Positions 1 through 5,461 of a DNA stretch of 13,597 nucleotides are shown piece after piece. Origin of the DNA: Chloroflexota bacterium. Its GTDB lineage: Bacteria; Chloroflexota; Dormibacteria; Dormibacterales; Dormibacteraceae. A program made the translations under genes and the position numbers. Each line of letters begins with the position of its first letter. Within the stretch, counting starts at the first letter, position 1. Under the pieces are notes generated by a model that ran no database searches, was not told where the DNA came from, and worked only from the letters and a program-made list of their open reading frames with translations. Location: assembly GCA_005880175.1 (NCBI GenBank), contig VBJR01000348.1, positions 1 through 13,597 of the forward strand. Direction: 5' to 3'.

Positions 1-278
1 GCCGCGCCCAGGGCCAGCGTCGGCACGCCGGTCGACACGCCGGCGGCGAGGCCGGCCGCCGTGCACAGGGCGCGGAGCAGCACCCAGCTGCGCAGGCCCA
101 GCCCGAGGCTCAGGGCCAGGTCGCGCTGCCGCTCCAGGAACGGCGCGACCAGCGCGCGGCCGCGCCGTCGCGCCGGCTCGAGCGGCACGCCGAGGAGCAG
201 CGCGGCCGCCGCGGCCGCGAGGGCGAGCACCAGCACGATCTCCGCCGCGAACGCGAGCGGGGGCAGCGGTTCAGGCAT
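1..278 (-). CDS. TadB-like type II/IV secretion F-family membrane protein (partial)
   Basis: Only the first 92 codons are present; the gene runs off the left edge. The protein opens MPEPLPPLAFAAEIVLVLAL, followed by an Ala/Leu-rich transmembrane helix (about residues 8-30), a basic Arg-rich cytoplasmic stretch (PARRRGRALVAPFLERQ), and the beginning of a second hydrophobic segment (about 62-88). This is the usual N-terminus of TadB/TadC platform proteins, which sit in the inner membrane and couple the CpaF ATPase to pilin polymerisation. The ATG at 278 overlaps the cpaF stop by 8 bp (ATGCCTGA), so it is the next gene of the Tad operon and probably translationally coupled. The T2SSF domain itself lies outside the window, so identity rests on position, topology and start. 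TadC would be expected beyond the edge. Confidence 0.68.
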   Translation of the reverse strand, partial: MPEPLPPLAFAAEIVLVLALAAAAAALLLGVPLEPARRRGRALVAPFLERQRDLALSLGLGLRSWVLLRALCTAAGLAAGVSTGVPTLALGA

Positions 279-1710
279 GGGGCACCTCGTCTCCCGGCAG
301 GTGCGGCCGAAGGCGGGCGCGCAGGCGCGGCGGCAGGTCGCCCGTCAGCCGGCAGACGCGGCGGAGCTGGCCCTCGGGCGCCTGGCCGTACACCTCGATG
401 ATGTGATCGGCCGCCTCGCCGAGCGCGACGACGCCGCTGACCCGCCGGGCTCCGGACGGGCCGTGCGTCAGGTGGACGACCACGTCGATCGCCTGGTGGA
501 CCGCGCGCTTGGCCAGCTGGTCGCTGGCCGCGTTGCCGCTGAACCGGGCCGATTCCATCGCGTAGCTGGCGGCGCGGTCGACCGCGAGGACGGCGCTGTC
601 GGCGTGGATGGTGACCATCGAGCCGTCGTGGCCGGTGCTCATCGCGGTGCAGACGTCGGCCATCTCCGCGCCCCGGGACTCGCCCAGCAGGATGCGGTCG
701 GGCCGGAAGCGCAGCGCCGCGCGGACCAGGTCGCGCATGGTGATGCCGGCGTCGTTGCGGAGGACCGCCGGGACGGTGCACAGGTTCACGCAGAGGGGGA
801 CCCAGGGCCGGGGCCGGCGGCGGCCGGTCACGGCGTCGAACGGACCGTCGCCGCGGTCGGCCTCCAGGTGCAGCTCGGCGCTGTCCTCGATGACGACGAC
901 CGTCTCGTGGTCGGGGATCATGCCCGCGAGGACGCGCATCAGCGTCGTCTTGCCGGTCGCCGTGCCGCCGGCGATCAGCAGGTTGGCGCGGCCGGCGATG
1001 CACGCGGCCAGGAACTCGGCGACGCCCGGCGGCATGACGCCCTGGCGGACGTAGTCGTCGAGCGTGCGCGTGGCCGCGGCCGCGGAGACGCGGACGGTGG
1101 CCTGGACGCTGGCGTCGCCGCTCACGGCCGGCTTGATGGCCACGATCAGGCGCATCACGCCGCCGACCGTCGCCTCGGCCACGGGCGCGCCGTCGTTCAG
1201 CTGCGTGGCGCCCACGACGCCGACCAGGCCGAGGACACGGTCGCGGAAGAACGCGACGACCTCCTCGTCGCTGCCGAACGGGCAGCCGGCCGTCGCGAGC
1301 CGCGCCTTGCGGCCCGCGGCGGTGACGACCCAGCTGTCGTGGCGGAAGCAGTGAATCTCCTCCAGGCCGGGGACCAGGTAGAGAAGGCGCGAGAGCGGCC
1401 ACAGCCGCGACGCGCGGACGCGGGTCGCGTCCACCACGGCCCGGTGGAAGGCGGGGTCGGTGCGCAGGCGCTCCTGGGTGATCGGCTGGACGCCGAAGCG
1501 GACGGGCGACTCGATCACGCGGTCCACCAGGGCGGCCACGCCTCCGGCCAGGCCCTCCTCCTCGCGCACGGAGGGGGGCAGGCCGCTGAGCCGGCGGTTC
1601 TCCTCGATCAGCTGCGTGAGTCGCAGGGCCAGGTCGCGCACGCCGTCGGGCAACTCGGGCCAGTCCATCGTGGCCAGGGCCGGCTCGGGGCCGAGGATCA
1701 TCGTGGTCAT
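271..1710 (-). CDS. cpaF: CpaF/TadA-family pilus assembly ATPase
   Basis: Secretion-type ATPase of 479 aa, a normal length for the family, expected to be a cytoplasmic hexamer that powers Flp/Tad pilus assembly. Visible motifs: Walker A GGTATGKTT at residues 248-256; a conserved acidic block VVVIEDSAEL at 271-280; the Walker B region RPDRILLGESRGAEM at 336-350 with Glu344; and the histidine box GHDGSMVTIHA at 360-370. The N-terminal 230 residues match the CpaF N-terminal domain, including the LTQLIEE helix and an LEEIHCF segment where the family has its 'conserved, unspecified' motif. The start ATG at 1710 overlaps the upstream CpaE-like stop as ATGA, and the end overlaps the TadB-like start. 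Antisense frames over this gene are long because of GC content but lack its motifs. The general family is certain; its exact substrate is unknown. Confidence 0.95.
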   Translation of the reverse strand: MTTMILGPEPALATMDWPELPDGVRDLALRLTQLIEENRRLSGLPPSVREEEGLAGGVAALVDRVIESPVRFGVQPITQERLRTDPAFHRAVVDATRVRASRLWPLSRLLYLVPGLEEIHCFRHDSWVVTAAGRKARLATAGCPFGSDEEVVAFFRDRVLGLVGVVGATQLNDGAPVAEATVGGVMRLIVAIKPAVSGDASVQATVRVSAAAATRTLDDYVRQGVMPPGVAEFLAACIAGRANLLIAGGTATGKTTLMRVLAGMIPDHETVVVIEDSAELHLEADRGDGPFDAVTGRRRPRPWVPLCVNLCTVPAVLRNDAGITMRDLVRAALRFRPDRILLGESRGAEMADVCTAMSTGHDGSMVTIHADSAVLAVDRAASYAMESARFSGNAASDQLAKRAVHQAIDVVVHLTHGPSGARRVSGVVALGEAADHIIEVYGQAPEGQLRRVCRLTGDLPPRLRARLRPHLPGDEVPHA

Positions 1711-2441
1711 CGCGCGGTCTCCTGGAGCGCCGGCAGCCGCAGCGCCTGGAGCAGGCCGGGCACCGCCAGCGGCTTGGCGGCGTCCTCGGCGCGCATCGCC
1801 CGGCGCTCGTCCCAGGGCAGGACCACGCCCACGCGCACGCCCGGCAGGTGCTCGGCGAGCGCTCGGCGCATCTGCTCTCGGAGCGCGCCCCGGCGCGTCT
1901 CGTACACCACCAGCTCCGCCTGCGGGAGCTGGGCAGCCTTGAGGACCTGGATCGACTTGACCAGGCGCGCCGGGCTGTCGTGCATGACGATGAAGACGCG
2001 CTGCGATGCCTGGGCGATCGCCTCAGCCGTCCGGCGCGGCGACTCGTGGCCCGGGTGGGCGAGCGCCGCGCCGAGGTCGAGGACCACGAGCTCGTCGGGC
2101 ACGGAGCGCAGCGCGGGCGCGAGCCTGGGCAGCAGGTCGGCCACGCCGGGGCCGCTGAAGCCCTGGAGGCCGGCCACGACCCGGAGGCGCGGGCGGACCG
2201 GGACGGCCACGGCCTGCTGCTCGACCATCGCGGCCGTGATGGCCAGCGTGCCGAACAGGCTGCCGATGCCGAGCCCGCCGAAGTCGAGGGCGATCACGTC
2301 GGCCAGGGTCCCGGTGCCGGCCATGTCGGCGTCGATGAGCAGGACGCGGCGCTGCTCGGCGGCGGCCCAGGCCAGGCTGAGGGCGAAGCTGGTCGATCCC
2401 TGACCGTCCTTCGTGGTGAGGATGCTCACGATCGTGGTCAT
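1707..2441 (-). CDS. CpaE-like MinD/ParA-superfamily ATPase of the Tad system
   Basis: Protein of 244 aa with a MinD/ParA fold: a deviant P-loop KDGQGSTS at residues 11-18, the switch-like strand VLLIDADMAG at 33-42, and a Walker B-type strand VVLDLGAAL at 119-127. The P-loop keeps the first (signature) lysine, Lys11, but has Ser16 where most relatives have the second lysine of GKT/S. CpaE proteins of Tad loci often lack that lysine, so this agrees with CpaE rather than a chromosome-partitioning ParA. CpaE is thought to help place or organise the pilus machine at the membrane or pole; it has no N-terminal receiver domain here. Start ATG 2441 overlaps the preceding CpaB-like stop as ATGA, and the stop overlaps the cpaF start in the same way, so three genes are in coupled translation. 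Confidence 0.85.
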   Translation of the reverse strand: MTTIVSILTTKDGQGSTSFALSLAWAAAEQRRVLLIDADMAGTGTLADVIALDFGGLGIGSLFGTLAITAAMVEQQAVAVPVRPRLRVVAGLQGFSGPGVADLLPRLAPALRSVPDELVVLDLGAALAHPGHESPRRTAEAIAQASQRVFIVMHDSPARLVKSIQVLKAAQLPQAELVVYETRRGALREQMRRALAEHLPGVRVGVVLPWDERRAMRAEDAAKPLAVPGLLQALRLPALQETAR

Positions 2442-3036
2442 CGCGGCGATGGCCTGGGTGTGGGCGCCGGCGGCGTTGCCGGTGCCGTCGGGGGTCCGGA
2501 GCCCGCCAGGACCGCGCCGGACTGCGAGGTCCCCGAGAGGCTGGAGATGGCGTCTCCCACCGCGACCGCCGGGTTCGGCGGGACGCCGACGCCCGTGCTC
2601 TTGGCCGCGAACAGCGACACGTTGTTCGCCTCCAGCGCGACCCAGTTCGGCTCGTCGGCGGCGGCGACCAGCAGGGTCGTCGGGCTGCCGGCGCCCGCGA
2701 CGACCAGCCGGCGGCGATCCGCAGCGACACGGGCACCTGGACGGTGTCCGCGTCCAGCAGGTCGTCGTCGGTCAGCAGCGTCTGGGCGCGCATGCGGTGC
2801 GCGGCGCGCCGGTGGAGGGGGCTGGCGGCGAGCAGGACGAACTGGTCGCCGGCGGCGGGGACGCGGACGCGCTTCACGTCGCCTTCCCCGAGCACGCTCC
2901 CGGCGGAGACGTCGTGGGTCAGCATCCAGGCGTCGCGCGTCGCCCGGGACTGCGCGATCGTCTGCAGGTAGAGCAGCCCGATCACGGCGACGACGACCAG
3001 GCTCAGGGCAGCTCCGACGAGCTGGCGGCGGATCAC
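2438..3036 (-). CDS. CpaB/RcpC-like SAF-domain pilus protein, apparent frameshift near 2716
   Basis: Starts at GTG 3036, overlapping the preceding stop as GTGA. The first part has an N-terminal membrane helix (residues about 5-25, VGAALSLVVVAVIGLLYLQT) and a SAF-like domain (DVSAGSVLGEGDVKRVRVPA, then LLTDDDLLDADTVQVPVSLR), as in CpaB/RcpC, a periplasmic Tad component. After the ATC codon at 2718-2716 this frame becomes Arg/Pro-rich with A/T at many third positions, while the other frame turns G/C-rich at third positions and reads LVVAGAGSPTTLLVAAADEP, a Val/Gly-rich continuation expected for the family. That frame ends with a Ser/Gly- and Pro-rich tail at a TGA overlapping the CpaE start (ATGA). 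The span is 599 bp, one short of 200 codons, so one base is missing. A sequencing or assembly indel is likeliest; a real mutation or -1 recoding is possible. Confidence 0.72.
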
Positions 3037-3446
3037 GTCGTCGTCACCGCGGAGCTGCCTCCGAACGCCGGCTGGGCCGAGCGCGAGACGTGGACCGGCG
3101 CGCGCAGTCCCAGCAGCGGGACGGGCAGCGCCACGACCTGGTGGACGTCGGCGCTGACCGAGCGAGCGTCGGCGGTGCAGCGGCCGTCGAGCCGGGCCGC
3201 GTCCAGCGTGTCCTGGCAGCGCTGCCGGGCCGTGACGGCGTCGAGCTGGAGGCTGCCGGTGTAGAAGGAGCCCTCGTCGATCGCGGAGGCGCCGGCCTGG
3301 ATGGCGAGCAGGACGCCGTCGTCCACGCGGTTGTACGCGATGAACAGCGCGCCCAGGTCGGCCACCAGCGCGAGCATGCCGGCGAAGAAGAGGGCGAGCA
3401 CCAGGGCGAAGATCACGAGCGTCTGTCCGGAGCTGGAGGCGCGCAT
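3033..3446 (-). CDS. TadG-like pilus-associated membrane protein
   Basis: Protein of 137 aa starting MRASSSGQTLVIFALVLALF. One N-terminal transmembrane helix (about residues 9-33) is preceded by a short polar head containing the SGQT segment seen in TadE/TadG proteins, followed by VADLGALFIAYNRVDDGVLLAIQAGASA, typical of the 'putative Flp pilus-assembly TadE/G-like' group. Two cysteines (77, 90) could form an exported disulfide. The ATG at 3446 was chosen because the longer open frame upstream overlaps the preceding gene and is Pro/Arg-rich shadow sequence; with this start the gap to the previous gene is only 2 bp. Full TadG proteins are much longer and carry a von Willebrand domain, absent here, so this is a short family member. 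It is expected to be anchored in the membrane and involved in pilus assembly or as a minor pilin. Confidence 0.78.
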   Translation of the reverse strand: MRASSSGQTLVIFALVLALFFAGMLALVADLGALFIAYNRVDDGVLLAIQAGASAIDEGSFYTGSLQLDAVTARQRCQDTLDAARLDGRCTADARSVSADVHQVVALPVPLLGLRAPVHVSRSAQPAFGGSSAVTTT

Positions 3447-3448
3447 CG

Positions 3449-3856
3449 TCAGCGGGACCGGTACGCGGAGCTGCGGGCGGTGGCCGAGGACTCGATCGGG
3501 ATGGGGACGGGGACGATCAGGCCCATCGGCGTCTCGCGGTAGTCGAGCGTGGCGGTGCCGCGGCAGGTCACTGCCTGGCCCGGCTGGTAGGCGTCGCAGC
3601 CCTGGAGCGAGCCCGGGCGCAGGTAGGCGTACTGGCGCAGCGTGCCCGTCCACGTCTGCCGCGCGAACTCGGCGCTGAGCGAGCTGCCGGCGGGCGCCGT
3701 GATCGCGGCGGCCGCGGCCAGGCTGGTCGCGGCGTCCAGCTCGAGCTGGGCCTCGACCCGGGCCAGGACCGCCAGGAAGCCGAGCAGGAGGAGGAGCATC
3801 AGCGGGATGGTCAGGGCGCTCTCCAGCAGCGCCTGGCCGCTCTGCCTCGTGCTCAT
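3449..3856 (-). CDS. TadE-like minor pilin (second copy)
   Basis: Protein of 135 aa starting MSTRQSGQALLESALTIPLM, with the SGQALLESAL motif and a long Leu-rich helix (about residues 12-34), as in TadE-family pseudopilins. The GQA(L/M)xE block is the expected prepilin-type segment. The extracytoplasmic part contains an Ala-rich stretch, two cysteines (87, 98) and ends in a short Ser/Arg tail. The start at 3856 overlaps the stop of the preceding TadE gene as ATGA; the longer in-frame extension to 3973 lies inside that gene and is rejected. It probably forms a minor pilin with its neighbours, which share the head-plus-helix design but differ in their outer domains. Confidence 0.83.
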   Translation of the reverse strand: MSTRQSGQALLESALTIPLMLLLLLGFLAVLARVEAQLELDAATSLAAAAAITAPAGSSLSAEFARQTWTGTLRQYAYLRPGSLQGCDAYQPGQAVTCRGTATLDYRETPMGLIVPVPIPIESSATARSSAYRSR

Positions 3857-4326
3857 GCCGCGAACGTCACCGCGTGGACCTCGGCCGCCAGGTCCAGCGA
3901 CCAGTCGAGGCCGGGGATGGGCACGCCGGTCGCTGGCCGGCCCCGCAGCCGGACCGTGACCACGTCCGCCCACCGGGCGGCGCAGATGTCCACCTCGTCG
4001 CTCGGGATGGCGGCCAGCGCGGGGCAGTCTCGGTCGGGCCGCAGCTGCCTGATCCGGGTCCCGAGCAGCACCGGCGTGACGACCCTGGCGACGGCCGGGA
4101 CCGCCTCCGCCAGGTCAGGCGTGTTGGCGCCCCCCGGCGCGGTGGTGCCGCCCGCCGCGACCCGGGCGCCGGCGGCGACGCCGGTCACGGCCGCGGCCCG
4201 CTGGACCGTGTAGACGGACGCGGCCATCGCGCCCAGGAGGCACATCAGGAAGAGCCCGACCACCATGGCGAACTCGACCATCGCCTGGCCGCGCTCGCCG
4301 TCTCCGACGTCCCGCATGCGTTGCAT
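3853..4326 (-). CDS. TadE-like minor pilin (first gene of the Tad operon)
   Basis: About 157 aa from the chosen start. It carries ERGQAMVEFAMVVGLFLMCLL, the classic TadE signature (GQAMVEFA) followed by a transmembrane helix, then an Ala/Val/Gly-rich exported domain with two cysteines (in RDCPAL and VDICAARW). Start choice is uncertain: in-frame candidates are TTG at 4368, ATG at 4326 and ATG at 4317. No Shine-Dalgarno sequence precedes any of them. ATG 4326 is favoured weakly, because an AATACT box lies 7 nt upstream and would allow a leaderless transcript; ATG 4317 gives the more typical short head. The stop overlaps the next TadE gene. The start codons lie inside the palindrome described separately. 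First gene of a seven-gene minus-strand operon that continues past the window edge. Confidence 0.85.
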   Translation of the reverse strand: MQRMRDVGDGERGQAMVEFAMVVGLFLMCLLGAMAASVYTVQRAAAVTGVAAGARVAAGGTTAPGGANTPDLAEAVPAVARVVTPVLLGTRIRQLRPDRDCPALAAIPSDEVDICAARWADVVTVRLRGRPATGVPIPGLDWSLDLAAEVHAVTFAA

Positions 4327-4331
4327 GCGGG
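4311..4331. promoter_or_regulatory. Perfect 9-bp inverted repeat over the start of the Tad operon
   Basis: CCCGCATGC (4311-4319), a 3-base spacer, then GCATGCGGG (4323-4331). It covers both candidate ATG starts (4326, 4317) of the first pilin gene. It could be an operator for a dimeric regulator at the transcription start or, if a 5' leader exists, an RNA hairpin hiding the start. Because it also encodes Met-Gln-Arg-Met-Arg, chance cannot be fully excluded. Confidence 0.5.
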
Positions 4332-4349
4332 CCAGTATTGCCGGAACAG

Positions 4350-4376
4350 GCGGACAAAACGCGGACAATGTGTCCG
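4350..4376. promoter_or_regulatory. Helically phased GCGGACAA direct repeats plus inverted half-site
   Basis: GCGGACAA occurs at 4350-4357 and again at 4361-4368, exactly 11 bp apart, followed by an inverted copy TGTCCG at 4371-4376 that forms a dyad with the second repeat (CGGACA-atg-TGTCCG). A degenerate third unit, CGGAACA, precedes at 4342. It lies between the end of the upstream gene and the pilus operon, on the promoter side of the latter. Direct repeats of 11 bp are typical binding sites of OmpR/PhoB-type response regulators. The regulator is not identified. Confidence 0.4.
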
Positions 4377-4382
4377 GCGGTC

Positions 4383-5157
4383 TCAGCTCCCCCGCGAGGC
4401 GGCTCTGACGATCCGCTCGGCCTCGTCCGCGATGGCCGCGAACGTGGCCGGATTGACCAGGCGCGCGCGCATCCCGCGCACGTCCTCGGCGGCCAGGAGC
4501 AGGCCCTGGGTCGTCGCCGGCGCCGACCGGAACCGGGCCGCGACGCCCTCCGAGTGCAGGTGGAGGGTGGACTGGGCCACGCGCACGATCTCACCCCGGC
4601 AGCGCTCGATCGGGTCGGGGAGGGCCGGCACCCGCTCCTCGCCGGCGGGCTGCTCGTGGCCGCGACTGGCTGTAGGCGGCGACGAGGCCGGACTCGTCGA
4701 ACAGGACGACGCCGAGGTCCGTGGGCCCGCGGAGCACGATCGCGCCGCGCCGGCCGGGCCGGATGATCGCCTCGATCAGGCCGGCGGGGTCCACCCAGCG
4801 GGCCGGGATGGGGGCCAGGCGGTCGGCCTCGCGCCAGTAGCTGGGCAGCGAGAGGGCCAGGCGGCGCTCGACGGCGGCGGCGCGGAGGTTGGCCGACTCG
4901 GCGGGCCCGAGCACGTTGAGCGCCTCCAGGCCGACGAGCGCGGGGCGCCCGGCGGGGACGGCGATGGCGTCCACCACCCGGCCGCCGACCACGACCACGA
5001 TGGCGTCTCCGGTCGGCGCGCGGTAGCTGATGATGGCGTCGTCGAGCGCCGCGATCAGGGCCGCCAGCCCGCGCGCGCGGAAGAACGGCTCGGGCCCGGC
5101 GGGGACGGGCGGCAGCACCGGCAGGCCGGAGGCGACGACCGCGGAGGCGTTGGCCAT
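4383..5157 (-). CDS. Unrecognised protein upstream of the Tad operon, apparent frameshift near 4665
   Basis: I do not recognise this family. From ATG 5157 the protein begins MANASAVVASGLPVLPPVPA and contains two similar-looking alpha/beta segments: GDAIVVVVGGRVVDAIAVPAG, and later RGAIVLRGPTDLGVVLFDESG. This is vaguely like small ligand- or dimer-type modules (DUF4388/roadblock-like), but that is only an impression. Around 4668-4664 the coding frame changes: before it one frame, after it the other frame, is G/C-rich at third positions, and the abandoned frame turns Arg/Pro-rich. The 775 bp span becomes 258 codons if one extra base is removed. The continuation reads SRGHEQPAGEERVPALPDPI and ends with helical sequence and AERIVRAASRGS. 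Alternatively a second gene starts at GTG 4631 with a GAGGAG 3 nt upstream. It ends 56 bp before the pilin start, so it may be co-regulated with the pilus genes. No clear membrane segment is seen. Alternative start: ATG 5196. Confidence 0.55.
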
Positions 5158-5226
5158 CGAGCGGATATCGTAGGTCGGCCGTCCGGCCGGGCGCATGGGA
5201 GGGAGGCCGGCGGCGGGGCCGCCGAT

Positions 5227-5297
5227 GCGTTGAAGTGTCGACACCTGCACGTCTCGGCAGCCGCCGAGACGTTGAACTTCCGGCACTTCAACGTCTC
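5227..5297. repeat. Two tandem imperfect palindromes (~38 bp unit) with alternative stems
   Basis: Read on the minus strand, two adjacent units of about 39 nt both begin GAGACGT and end TCGGCGGC, with about 29 of 39 positions identical by eye. Each unit is itself a dyad. The best is GAGACGTTGAA (5266-5276) against TTCAACGTCTC (5287-5297), 11 bp with a 10-base loop. A competing stem, ACGTCTCGGC (5249-5258) with GCCGAGACGT (5263-5272), uses the same middle arm. GTTGAAGTG (5229-5237) also matches CACTTCAAC (5284-5292), and GTGTCGACAC (5235-5244) is a perfect palindrome. This could be a paired operator, an RNA switch-like structure, or a dispersed palindromic repeat. Confidence 0.75.
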
Positions 5298-5382
5298 CCA
5301 ACCGGTGCGGGCCCCTTAACGGGTTGGATGGACAGGCCCGCCCGCGTGCGCGAACCTGGGTGCCCACGCCACCAGTTCCCCC

Positions 5383-5406
5383 GGGTGGGGGGCTCTGGGG
5401 GTGGGG
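5383..5406 (+). other. G-quadruplex-type motif
   Basis: Four runs of three or more G separated by loops of 1, 4 and 1 bases (GGG-T-GGGGGG-CTCT-GGGGG-T-GGGG) on the plus strand, 56 bp upstream of the oxidoreductase ATG. The pattern fits the canonical G3+N1-7 quadruplex rule. In such GC-rich DNA it could be fortuitous, but runs of this length are not seen elsewhere in the window. Confidence 0.45.
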
Positions 5407-5461
5407 CGCGGCGAACTGGCAGAGAGGGGACACGCGCGGGGCGGCGGATAATCGAGCGGCC

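Larger units (their letters stand above)
5158..5461. other. Divergent intergenic region with palindromes, G-rich tract and possible leaderless promoters
   Basis: This 304 bp stretch separates the minus-strand unknown gene (start 5157) from the plus-strand oxidoreductase (start 5462). It contains the tandem palindromic array at 5227-5297, a CCAACC/GGTTGG dyad (5298-5303 and 5322-5327), and a G-run cluster at 5383-5406. TANNNT-type boxes lie 9 nt before each ATG: TACGAT (minus strand, 5172-5167) and GATAAT (plus strand, 5447-5452). Neither has a convincing -35 or a Shine-Dalgarno, which would fit leaderless transcription but is weak evidence. Open frames crossing the region are GC artefacts: they encode the repeats as KCRKFNVS-like strings. 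Confidence 0.6.

Noticed and set aside
61..2403. 780-codon plus-strand open frame antisense to the cpaF and cpaE-like genes
   Set aside because: Arg/Ala/Gly-rich translation without motifs; antisense frames stay open in such GC-rich DNA, and the minus strand carries clear ATPase motifs.
1848..3542. 564-codon plus-strand frame over the CpaB/TadG-like genes
   Set aside because: Shadow frame with no recognisable domain; its third positions do not show the coding bias of the opposite strand.
4591..4664. True C-terminus of the unknown gene at the stop at 4591
   Set aside because: The last 24 codons of that frame have many A/T third positions and an Arg/Pro tail, while the alternative frame has near-uniform G/C third positions; a frame disruption explains it better, though two genes remain possible.
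5055..5291. Small minus-strand frame MKCRKFNVSAAAETCRCRHF with repeated Cys/Phe-Asn motifs
   Set aside because: The apparent peptide repeat is the DNA palindromic array read in frame; the rest overlaps the unknown gene in the wrong frame.
5227..5297. CRISPR array
   Set aside because: Only two imperfect units with no unique spacers between them and no cas genes.
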